Shown piece by piece: positions 56,221-64,000 of a stretch of DNA of 64,000 nt; position 1 is the first letter of the stretch; each line of letters begins with the position of its first letter. The notes under the pieces were generated by a model that had not been told where the DNA came from, did not search any database, and saw nothing but the letters and a program-made list of their open reading frames with translations. Source of the stretch: Rutpela maculata. Lineage: Eukaryota; Arthropoda; Insecta; Coleoptera; Cerambycidae. The DNA is taken from the NCBI GenBank assembly GCA_936432065.2, contig OW386293.2:64316265-64380264 (forward strand), given 5' to 3'. The position numbers were made by a program, and so were the translations under genes.

Positions 56221-56416
56221 TATACGTGCATGGATTTAGTGGCGCCAGTAGATATTGGCACGCCAGTAAAAAATATTACGCGTATAAACAGTTACTGGCG
56301 AGCATGCATCAATACATGCAAGGTAAAAGCTTTCTCGCCAGTAACTGTTTATATGTGTAATATTTTTTTACTAGCGTGCCAATATCTACTGGCGCCACTA
56401 AATCCATGCACGTATA
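56221..56416. mobile_element. 196-base palindromic MITE
   Basis: Two arms of about 84 bases, TATACGTGCATGGATTTAGT on the left and its complement on the right, also paired through GGCGCCAGTAGATATTGGCA and CAGTTACTGGCGAG. The spacer is about 27 bases. TATA/TATA at both ends may be part of the arm or a TA target. Confidence 0.92.
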
Positions 56417-56589
56417 ATATACATTTTCACTTCCTTTACTAACATTAAGTGGTGTGAATCAGTCTTTTTGGAATTTAGATTTTTCATTATCATATAGGTT
56501 ACAAAAAACTGACATTGATTGTGAAACGTCATAAGTAATGTATTTGAATAATGTTAATCCAGAAGAAAAACATACGTATTTTTGTTTTT

Positions 56590-57206
56590 TTACTTTTTTA
56601 CACCATTCGATGGGAATGATTTCGATTTATAACAAATGTAAAAACTGACGTTGAAAAATTCACAGATACAATGCGACTGCACATAGCTGCGATTGTATTT
56701 ATTATGTAAATAATGTACCCTAATATTTTGTACATGTCCGTCATTACAAGACTGAAAAACTTTTTCATCGGTAAACACAACATTGGTCCAAAACTCCAAC
56801 GGGCGATAGACACAATTTAAACAAAACATAATGCGAGCTTGCTTCTGTTCTTCTGTTAATATGGTCTTCTTGGCACTTGTAAAGTTTTTTATTTTCGATT
56901 TTCCTATCCTTCGGCTAGCTGCTGACCTCGATACTAGAAAATGTGTCATGAACACAGCGTCTCCTGCTGTTTGAAACGGATTGTTCCTCAAATAGCCAAG
57001 GAGTGCTTCATCTTGAACGAGATTTGAACTTCTCGATAGGTCTGAACCGTCTTTTTTCTTTACGCTACCTTCCTCTTCCCACTTTTCTTCACACTCATAA
57101 CAGTACTTTTAATCAATTGATAATGGTTAGCAACTGCTCTGATAGACCATCTGTCTTTAATTTTAGAGAGAATTAAATTTTTTTCATGTTCAGTTAATTT
57201 TGGCAT
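56590..57206 (-). pseudogene. Tc1/mariner-like transposase remnant
   Basis: It starts at ATG 57204-57206 with an N-terminal helix-turn-helix (MPKLTEHEKNLILSKIKDRW, then SIRAVANHYQLI). After a basic SGKRKVA the frame shifts at about 57010-57070. A second HTH-like part continues (LVQDEALLGYLRNNPFQTAG, VSRSAASRRIG). The catalytic core begins LEFWTNVVFTDEKVFQ, with the first catalytic Asp (about 56785). The sequence degrades soon after VQNIRVHYLHNKYN, so the second Asp and the third acidic residue are lost. The transposase would cut and paste DNA at TA sites. No matching terminal inverted repeats were identified. Confidence 0.8.
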
Positions 57207-58310
57207 TGCGAAAATATGACACTGACAAATAAATAATGATTTAATAAGGCGAAAAATAGATGTACGGGATTTCATTGCACAGAAGTGTAAAACCCGTCAA
57301 TCTTTCGTTTTTAGTCAATTTCTTGGGAGTCACGTTCTTTGCAAATCAATAATATCTATGCATGTTGGAATTTTTCGAAGTCGCAACACGACGCGAACAC
57401 AACACTTATAACCCATTACAGTTTTTAATATTTAACAGAACAGCGTCGTTTCTAGTCAGTTTCATTGAAAACTCACATTATTTACAAATAAGCAAATGGA
57501 CTCCTGCTCTATGGATTTAATAATTATTAGTTTAATGTCCGAAACACAAAGCACAGACATGTAAACAATAATGGCGCGACAACTGACAGTACTGACAGTC
57601 GGGCAAGATCCAAAGGCATATTTTTGCGATCTCGCGTCTTACCCCAATGCTTTAAGCGCCTTGAAGCGCTACGTCATCATATATTTCTCCGCAAAAATGA
57701 ATGTCTTTTTAGCTTTTTTTAACAGTTTATTTCTAACCATCTCTATCGTTCTTATGTCATATCCTCACTATTTTCCGCTTACACATTTTCTAGCGCCCTA
57801 GTGAGACCGCGCGATACCGCTTTAAGCGTCTTTAAGCGTGACGTCACGGCTTATTCGCTCGGATGGCTCCGCTTATCGCGGTTTGTAGCGTCGTATGCGC
57901 AAAAACATGCCTCAGATTTGCTCAGCCGCCGTGTGATTCAAGTACAAGTAGCGACAGATCGACAAAAGTTCAAACTAAACGCTGTTTTGAAATATAGTGG
58001 GAGTGCACAGGGCCTGGGTTAGACTATAAAATTTATCTTACACAAGAAACCTGTTTTTTAATTTTTTTCACGGAAACCAAATCGAAAAAGTGCAAGTGTG
58101 ATATATCGTTGAAGTCGGAATTTTTACTGCTTTTCAATGCTTCGATTACAAATTGTAAGTAATCATAAAATAAACAACTTGTTGTGCCAAAACGGCACTA
58201 AACGTAATCCGATCTCAACCAAAACCTTTTCAGATCTTTTGGAGCACTAAAGAAACCCTCATGCAAAGTTTCATCCAAATCCGTCTAGTAGCTTCGCCGC
58301 TATCGTGCTA

Positions 58311-58318
<8 letters not shown>

Positions 58319-58391
<73 letters not shown>
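58319..58391. repeat. (AC)n microsatellite
   Basis: About 73 bases of perfect AC repeats following CATACATAC, at the end of the large repeat. Confidence 0.97.
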
Positions 58392-58396
<5 letters not shown>

Positions 58397-59340
58397 GGCA
58401 ATAATTGTGTGGACACTGGACATTTCGCCAAATAATGGGGTCTTTCAAGTTATTACGTAATCAATACTCACCACTTCGAGAGCTTTCTAACTCTATTTTC
58501 AAAATTTTCTTACACTCAAAATTAATGTTACTTTTTGCAAAAATATAATTGTGTGGCCAAGCCCCACAATTTTGTGTATATTGTGTGGACAATAATACAC
58601 ACCCTGTAATTCATGTACATATTTTTCATATTAAAAAATCTGTAAATGTTTATTTATGCACTTTCCGTCGCCTGCCCTTTGCTACTTTAGGATTACACTA
58701 CTTACGTTATGCTAGAAGGGAAATTTTTTTATTTTAAAATAAATGTCATATAGATTATATATCATATTAGGTATTGCATTATTCTATGATTAGTGTGTAG
58801 TAGGATGCCTGTATTTAAATTGTAATACTTCGGGTATTGATAGATTGTTTATAAAAAAAAAATTTAAATGCTGTGGTTTTTGACAATTCATACTCTTTAA
58901 AACAATTGTCACACTAATGTTCGATATTTCTTTCAATTTTACAGTATTCAGGCAAATTACGTTTAAAGATTTATTCCCATTGCTATAAGGCTTTTGTTAT
59001 ACAGGGTGGGGCAAGAGTGCGTCGGACTTCGATATCTCGGGTTCTACGATAGTTAGAAATTAAAAAGAAAATACAAGTAAACTAGATAAAAAAGTCTAAA
59101 ACCGGAAATTATTTTAGAATATACAGGGCGAGCCAAGACGAAATTACAGGATCAAGTGCCTTTTTTTTAATGGAATGCTGTGTATATCAGTAAAATTTTT
59201 CTAGACTATTCATTCCTATATTATTATTGACTATCTCCCAACCACTTGGATGTAATGAATTTTTTTGTTGAAATAATGCCATCTGGAAGTATATATTGAA
59301 AAAATCACCAAAGTCACAATTGTGGGGTTTAAGAGAAACT
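58392..59340. other. Spacer before the open LINE
   Basis: No gene recognised. TATACAGGGTGGGGCAAGAG at about 59000 and TATACAGGGCGAGCCAAGAC at about 59123 look like transposon end sequences or a short tandem unit of about 120 bases. The last 150-200 bases are likely LINE 5' UTR. Confidence 0.4.
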
Positions 59341-59359
59341 TATGTATCGTATCATCATC

Positions 59360-60361
59360 ATGGCGGATAGACAAGCAGACATGTGTTGTTTAAAGTGTCA
59401 AAAAGATATTAATCCAGATGCTGAAAAAATATTGATATGCATCTGGTGCAAAAGGCAATTACATTATCAGTGCAGTGATTTAAAAAGCAGTGAAATTAAA
59501 ATAATAGAAGGACATCAAAATAATTTGAAGTGGATGTGTGACCTTTGTTGTGTCAAGGACGTCTCATACAACCCACAATATTTAAGTGATGAAATAAACA
59601 ATCTTAAATTGTTAGTCAAGGACTGTGTGAGTGAAATAAGAAATCTTTCTAACATAATTGGAAATCAAAATATTAAAATTACTAATCTAAGTGAAAAATT
59701 AAACAATTATACATATACTCAAACCAAAGATAACAGAGTACAAAACTTGAATAAAAATAAAAAAGATGGCGCTGAAGTGAACCATCCACAACAGCCCAAA
59801 AGGTTGAACGAGAATTTAACAGATAGCGCATCTTGCTCTAATGTTAAAACTGTAGTATCTACTGATCCAGAAAAAACAAATAAAACAAACAGACATAATA
59901 AAAACGAGGTCGCCGACCTGAATGGGGAATCCCAACAAAAAATTATTAGTGATATAGTAAAAACCTACAATAAACACCAAAGCAGAATAAAAACTCCGAA
60001 CTATAATTCTAATCCAAGAAAAACAATACAGGGGAGCGATGAACAATGTACCCTTAAAGGAGTAGAATATAGGAAGTGGTTCTTTGTATCAAAATTTGAT
60101 CCAGATACAACCGAGGAAGAGCTAAGAGAATACCTAGAAAGAGCAAAAAAAATTCAAGTAATGTCCGTTGAAAAATTACACATACAATCTGATGATATTG
60201 CAGCTTTTAAAATAGCAGTACCTGAATCATTTGAGGACATAATCCTTACACCTAGCACCTGGCCAAAGAGAACAATTGTGCGACCATTCGAAAGAAAACG
60301 ACTTTTTTTTCATCGAGTATCGACAGTGAAATTACCACAATATCGGGAGCAAGACAATTAA
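59360..60361 (+). CDS. LINE ORF1 protein with PHD finger and RRM-like C-terminus
   Basis: About 333 residues. I chose the ATG at 59360 (ATCATCATGG, better initiation context) over one 18 bases upstream. An N-terminal C4HC3 PHD-type finger spans residues about 8-60 (CCLKCQ, ICIWCKRQLHYQC, WMCDLC). A helical stretch with ILKLLVKDC-like heptads follows (LKLLVKDCVSEIRNLSNIIG), then a Lys/Asn/Ser-rich low-complexity linker. The C-terminal quarter is RRM-like, with KWFFVSKFDPDTTEEELREY and a DIAAFKIAVPESF strand-turn. The PHD finger may bind chromatin, and the C-terminal part should bind element RNA. The frame overlaps ORF2 by about 105 bases and ends TAA at 60359-60361. No defects seen. Confidence 0.88.
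   Translation: MADRQADMCCLKCQKDINPDAEKILICIWCKRQLHYQCSDLKSSEIKIIEGHQNNLKWMCDLCCVKDVSYNPQYLSDEINNLKLLVKDCVSEIRNLSNIIGNQNIKITNLSEKLNNYTYTQTKDNRVQNLNKNKKDGAEVNHPQQPKRLNENLTDSASCSNVKTVVSTDPEKTNKTNRHNKNEVADLNGESQQKIISDIVKTYNKHQSRIKTPNYNSNPRKTIQGSDEQCTLKGVEYRKWFFVSKFDPDTTEEELREYLERAKKIQVMSVEKLHIQSDDIAAFKIAVPESFEDIILTPSTWPKRTIVRPFERKRLFFHRVSTVKLPQYREQDN
60304..60310 (+). promoter_or_regulatory. Candidate -1 frameshift site TTTTTTT in the ORF1/ORF2 overlap
   Basis: ORF1 codons read CGA CTT TTT TTT CAT. T TTT TTT fits X XXY YYZ, and it is the only such heptamer I found in the open overlap (60256-60361). A -1 shift enters the ORF2 frame, which is open from 60256 and has no AUG until after the first endonuclease catalytic motif. 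Confidence 0.55.
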
Positions 60362-63267
60362 ATGTCGAAAATACAAGCAGTGAAACCATCAATCTGCAAC
60401 AAATTAAAATACTTCATTGGAACAGCCAAGGATTAACGAATAAAATTTTAATATTGGAGTCAAAACTAATAGACTTATCGCCCACAGTTATATGTATTAG
60501 TGAACACTGGATGAATAATATTCAAACAATGGTAACAACAATTCGTGGATACACATTAATAAAGATTTTTTGTAGAACCAAGCAAATTCATGGGGGTGTT
60601 GCTATTTTTTGTCGATCCGATGTCGCGAAGATTTGTAAACCTTATAACGATTTAGACAAATATTGTGTAGAAAATATTTTTGAAATTGTTGGGGTTGTAT
60701 TAGATGGATGTACATGTATTGTGTGTTTATATAGAACCCCAAAGAAAGAAAATCTAGAGCAATTCTTGCTACAACTTACGTTAGTATTGGATAATGTCAA
60801 ATCGAAATTTAAACACATAGTAATTACAGGGGATATTAATATAGACGGATTAACTGATAACAGTAATTTGAAATCATTAAATGATATATTAAAATCTTTC
60901 TCATTATACTCACTGATAAAAACACCAACACGGATTGATTCCCGGATAGGATGTAATGCAGCAACGGCACCCGATTATATTATTTCCAATTTTGGGAAAG
61001 CCACTGATTGTGAGGTTATTAATTTGCATTCGTCAGATCACTTTTGCCAGGTTTTTAGCTCTAAATTAGAACTAGCCTCTACAAATGACACTCGAACAAT
61101 GATTTATAGAAAACTAACAGAAAGTAATATGTTTGATTTTGCAAATATGTTTTCGCATTATTATGATTTATATAATCAGAGTTCTGATTGTATTAATGAC
61201 TACTTTGTAGAATTCTATGAACATTTTTATTGGTGTTTCAATGCAACATGCCCTAAATTATCTTTCATACATAGGAACCGTCAACAACGAGAAATAGCGA
61301 ATTTTTATAAAGAGGAAACTGAAAAGTTAAAATTTCTAAATTGGGTAGCTAAGACATCTGAAGATCCAAATCTAATTGAATCCTATAAGGTTAGCAGGAA
61401 AAATTTTCAAGGTAAAATCTCGGATTATACCATACAATCCAACACTATCAAAATTCGCGATTCATCGAATCAACAAAAAACTTTATGGACTATTGTTAAT
61501 GAGAAGCTAGGACGCAATAAACACAATGATAAAACAATACAAATTATGCAAAATGGTAATCTTATTGAACAACCTAATCAGGTATGTACACTGTTTGCCC
61601 ATTATTTTGCTAATAAGGCCAGCGATCAACTCACAATTCATTTTGGTGATGACATCTCACAAAACTGCACATCTCCAACCTATATTGTACCAACCATGTT
61701 TTTAAGGCCGGTTACTAATGCAGATGTAATAGATATTATAAATAAAATGCCTAACAAGAATAGTACGGGTTTAGATGAAGTGCCTATTAAAACATTAAAA
61801 TACTGTAAAGATGTATTAGTTGATTCAATCGTTTTTTTAATCAATAAATCTATAGAATTAGGTGAATTTCCTGATATATTAAAAATTGGCCAAGTAGTAC
61901 CAGTCTATAAAAAGGGAGATCAAACCGAATTGGCTAACTATAGACCAATAGTGCTTTTAAGTTACATTGCAAGAATCCTTGAAAAATCGGTTGCTGTACA
62001 AATATATACATTCCTAGAAAAAAATAAAATATTCAGCACGTCTCAATATGCATACCGAACTAAAATATCAACGGAGTTAGCTACTCTAGATTTTGTTCAA
62101 TATATTGTAGATAAATTGGACGACAATTTTAAGGTACTGGGGCTATTCTTTGATTTATCGGCAGCTTTTGATACCGTTAACATAAATTTTCTGACGCAGA
62201 AGCTAGAAAGAATGGGAATTCGAGGCGTCGTTTTAAAATGGTTAAAATCTTACATGCAAAATAGGAAAATTATGGTTTCGGTAGGAGAAACTAAATCAGA
62301 ACCTCTTGATATGAGTATAGGCGTAGGACAGGGTTCCATTATGGGTCCTCTCCTTTTCCTAATTTTCATTAATGATTTATCAGAAAACATTAATACTGGC
62401 AAAGTGTTTATTTATGCGGATGATATCTCAGTAATTATTCATGATAAATCACTCGAAACACTTCAATTAAAAGCGGAGAATGTAATAAAACAATTTGTAG
62501 ATTGGTGTTACAAAAACTCATTAATAATTAATTCTGAGAAAACAGTGTGCATAAATTTTATAAATAAAATCACAGAGGATGACAAAGTTACTAATTTACA
62601 TTTTAATATACAGGGCGAAAATATTTTAGAGCTATCAAAAACCACAAAATTTTTAGGAACTTTCCTAGATAAAACCTTAACATGGAGTCCAAACATCGAC
62701 TATATCTGTACGAAACTATCCAAATCAACATTTGCCTTAATCAATTTAAAAAAAATTATAAACAAAACAGACTTGAAGTCAGCTTATTTTTCATTGGTGT
62801 ATTCTGAATTAAGTTATAATATAATACTATGGGGTCAAGCAACTGATATTAATAGAGTATTCGTAATGCAGAAGCGGATAATAAGAATAATTTTTGATTT
62901 GCCGTTTAGAGAGTCATGCAGAGAAACTTTCAGAAAAGAAGGATTACTGACATTGTTTAGTATTTATATTTACAAATTATCCATATATATGTTTGAACAC
63001 TTACAAGATTTTACATTAAATAAAAATATTCACGAACATCAAACAAGAAAGGCTAATGACATTTATATAAAAAATTTCAAATTAAGTAAATATAAGAAAT
63101 CACCGCAAGGTGCAGGGAGCTATGTCTACAACATGCTACCAAAAGAAATTAAGAACGCAAGAAGTTTATCTGTATTTAAAAACCGATTAAGGGAATACCT
63201 AACAAAAAATTGTTTTTATAATATGAGTGAGTTCGTGAAAGATTTTAATAAATCTACTGCAATCTGA
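60310..63267 (+). CDS. LINE ORF2 protein: endonuclease and reverse transcriptase
   Basis: The frame is open from 60256, and 60310 is the first base after the proposed shift. The endonuclease domain begins LQQIKILHWNSQGLTNK and has VICISEHW (catalytic Glu, about 60495), IVITGDINIDG (about 60825) and LHSSDHFCQVF (catalytic Asp-His, about 61030). The RT has NKNSTGLDEVPIKTLKYC, ELANYRPIVLLSYIARILEK, LGLFFDLSAAFDTVN (catalytic Asp, about 62150), GVGQGSIMGPLLFLIFINDL and FIYADDISV (catalytic Asp pair, about 62412). A thumb and C-terminal region of about 250 residues follows, with no zinc finger of the R1 type. The protein would nick genomic DNA and copy element RNA at the nick. No in-frame AUG precedes the endonuclease, so translation as an ORF1-ORF2 fusion or by non-AUG initiation is implied. 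Length is close to that of typical CR1-type ORF2 proteins. Confidence 0.93.
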   Translation, partial: SSSIDSEITTISGARQLNVENTSSETINLQQIKILHWNSQGLTNKILILESKLIDLSPTVICISEHWMNNIQTMVTTIRGYTLIKIFCRTKQIHGGVAIFCRSDVAKICKPYNDLDKYCVENIFEIVGVVLDGCTCIVCLYRTPKKENLEQFLLQLTLVLDNVKSKFKHIVITGDINIDGLTDNSNLKSLNDILKSFSLYSLIKTPTRIDSRIGCNAATAPDYIISNFGKATDCEVINLHSSDHFCQVFSSKLELASTNDTRTMIYRKLTESNMFDFANMFSHYYDLYNQSSDCINDYFVEFYEHFYWCFNATCPKLSFIHRNRQQREIANFYKEETEKLKFLNWVAKTSEDPNLIESYKVSRKNFQGKISDYTIQSNTIKIRDSSNQQKTLWTIVNEKLGRNKHNDKTIQIMQNGNLIEQPNQVCTLFAHYFANKASDQLTIHFGDDISQNCTSPTYIVPTMFLRPVTNADVIDIINKMPNKNSTGLDEVPIKTLKYCKDVLVDSIVFLINKSIELGEFPDILKIGQVVPVYKKGDQTELANYRPIVLLSYIARILEKSVAVQIYTFLEKNKIFSTSQYAYRTKISTELATLDFVQYIVDKLDDNFKVLGLFFDLSAAFDTVNINFLTQKLERMGIRGVVLKWLKSYMQNRKIMVSVGETKSEPLDMSIGVGQGSIMGPLLFLIFINDLSENINTGKVFIYADDISVIIHDKSLETLQLKAENVIKQFVDWCYKNSLIINSEKTVCINFINKITEDDKVTNLHFNIQGENILELSKTTKFLGTFLDKTLTWSPNIDYICTKLSKSTFALINLKKIINKTDLKSAYFSLVYSELSYNIILWGQATDINRVFVMQKRIIRIIFDLPFRESCRETFRKEGLLTLFSIYIYKLSIYMFEHLQDFTLNKNIHEHQTRKANDIYIKNFKLSKYKKSPQGAGSYVYNMLPKEIKNARSLSVFKNRLREYLTKNCFYNMSEFVKDFNKSTAI

Positions 63268-63573
63268 TTAAACTAGATATTTACATGTATATCTTATCAA
63301 AACCTGTGATATTTATTCCATATTATAGTAGTTCTTGTTTTTCCTTTCCCTACATGTATTTTTATATTTTTATATTATTATGTGTAATGTCGGTCTGCTT
63401 GTCTGTTGGTTTTAGTTTAATATGGATGATAATTTATAGCTATTTTCAAATTAAGCTTATCTGGTTATTGAAAAATAAATGTTAGTTTTTAATTAATAAT
63501 ATTCTCACTCTATAGTATTGTAAAGAAACTGTGACGATACCTTGTACTTATGTATGCTTTTGGTAAATAAAAT

Positions 63574-63592
63574 TATCTATCTATCTATCTAT
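63574..63592. repeat. (ATCT)n LINE tail
   Basis: ATCTATCTATCTATCTATG directly after the probable polyadenylation signal AATAAA (63566-63571). It marks the LINE 3' end. Confidence 0.85.
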
Positions 63593-63619
63593 GTGAATGC
63601 CAGTTACGAGACATCTAAT

Positions 63620-64000
63620 TACAGGGTGGCCAAAAATTATTTTTCAATTAAGAACTTTTTAAATTGAATTTTCTCAATTTTTTCAAATAGTATATTGTAT
63701 ATTTTGCTATATGTTGTCCATTTTGATTGACACACGTCTTTATGCAATTTTGAAATAAGACCATTTAGTGGGACCATTTCTTCTAATCCATTGAAGTGGG
63801 TAAATAGTATTTCACTGGTCCCTTACTGTAATAGTTTTTTGTAATTTTTTTTGCTCAGTTTGGTATGAATTGTCTTGTACAATTGAACATTTATCGTACT
63901 TATCAGTCGTCAGTTATCATTTGTATTAAATTTAAAATATTTCGAGTTTTACAAAATGAATTTTAATAAAGCGGAACTGGTAGACATGACTTTTGTTTTG
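63620..64000 (+). mobile_element. 5' end of a DNA transposon, cut by the window edge
   Basis: TACAGGGTGGCCAAAAATTA resembles terminal inverted repeats of Tc1/mariner-type insect transposons. About 330 bases downstream an ORF opens. The other end lies beyond the window, so class and completeness cannot be judged. Confidence 0.5.
63956..64000 (+). CDS. Start of a probable transposase ORF (partial)
   Basis: ATG in the context ACAAAATGA opens MNFNKAELVDMTFVL before the sequence ends. Proteins of insect Tc1/mariner-like elements with an N-terminal DUF4817-type helix-turn-helix often begin with a short Met segment followed by a similar DM-hydrophobic helix. With 15 codons this is only suggestive. 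Its position downstream of an inverted-repeat-like end supports it. Confidence 0.4.
   Translation, partial: MNFNKAELVDMTFVL

Larger units (their letters stand above)
55700..58016. mobile_element. 2.3 kb insertion flanked by 8-base duplication GGTTAGAC
   Basis: GGTTAGAC occurs at 55692-55699 and 58017-58024, and the inverted host repeat has the uninterrupted site at about 3140-3155. The right end, read as complement, is CAGGCCCTGTGCACTCC, hAT-like. The left end CATAGTTTAAAG does not match it well, so either that end is mutated or several insertions are stacked. The interior contains two palindromic MITEs and a decayed Tc1-like transposase, which are probably secondary insertions. Confidence 0.7.
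51230..58391 (-). repeat. Large dispersed repeat, right (inverted) copy with nested insertions
   Basis: Inverted and colinear counterpart of 2691-6150. It is longer because of a 150-base tandem array (53155-53730), a hAT-like MITE (54820-55426) and a 2.3 kb insertion (55700-58016). These are absent at the equivalent places in the left copy, and the MITE present in the left copy is absent here. The TG/AC microsatellite with GATAGCGGCGAAGC next to it marks the same end in both copies. Confidence 0.8.
59342..63592 (+). mobile_element. Non-LTR retrotransposon with PHD-finger ORF1, both ORFs open
   Basis: ORF1 and ORF2 overlap and neither has an internal stop or frameshift. The 3' UTR of about 300 bases ends in GGTAAATAAAATTATCTATC, with an ATCT tetranucleotide tail at 63574-63592. 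The short-repeat tail, apurinic-type endonuclease and PHD ORF1 suit the CR1/Jockey group. It could be a functional copy. The 5' end is not defined: a target duplication was not found. Confidence 0.88.

Overview
This is AT-rich eukaryotic nuclear DNA packed with transposable elements and their by-products. The element types point to an arthropod, most likely an insect. They include a Ty3/gypsy LTR element, a second K02A2.6/mag-like Ty3 pol, two LINEs whose ORF1 carries a PHD-type zinc finger, an R1-clade LINE tail, Tc1/mariner and hAT fragments, and many fold-back elements. I cannot name the species. I found no rRNA, tRNA, CRISPR or bacterial-type operon. The only candidate host coding sequence is one 57-base exon with good splice sites on the minus strand at 43385-43441, so most of the window may be intron or intergenic DNA.

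Layout. 1-8.6 kb: satellite blocks, an array rich in GTACGGC, and the left copy (2.7-6.15 kb) of a large repeat that returns inverted at 51.2-58.4 kb. 8.6-18.8 kb: a complete but disabled Ty3/gypsy element on the minus strand (5' LTR at right, gag, protease, RT/RNase H, integrase, 3' LTR at left). 19.2-26.9 kb: a 1 kb fold-back element, satellites, and several copies of a TA-flanked MITE with CTTCCACATCC ends. 26.9-30.7 kb: a decayed PHD-ORF1 LINE. 30.7-34.7 kb: mostly unique AT-rich DNA. 34.7-39.7 kb: a satellite-based palindrome containing a 3.4 kb fold-back element, whose loop holds a TATA box and a small spliced-looking coding remnant. 39.7-42.2 kb: broken Ty3 pol. 42.2-51.2 kb: AT-rich DNA with the candidate exon, another fold-back, minisatellites, MITEs, an R1-type LINE tail and a TIR element. 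51.2-58.4 kb: the right copy of the large repeat with nested hAT-like and Tc1-like insertions. 59.3-63.6 kb: a LINE with both ORFs open. 63.6 kb to the end: the start of another DNA transposon.

The most notable common signal is at retroelement ORF junctions. In three unrelated elements the downstream replicase frame lies in -1 relative to the upstream ORF, and a canonical slippery heptamer sits at the right place: AAAAAAC directly before the ORF1 stop of the first LINE, TTTTTTT in the ORF1/ORF2 overlap of the open LINE, and TTTAAAT directly before the gag stop of the LTR element. In the two LINEs ORF2 also has no AUG ahead of its endonuclease domain. Such sites are expected for gag-pol but are not the usual LINE arrangement.

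Limits: all calls are by eye. Family names rest on visible motifs, and repeat borders are approximate unless a target-site duplication or exact inverted end is cited.
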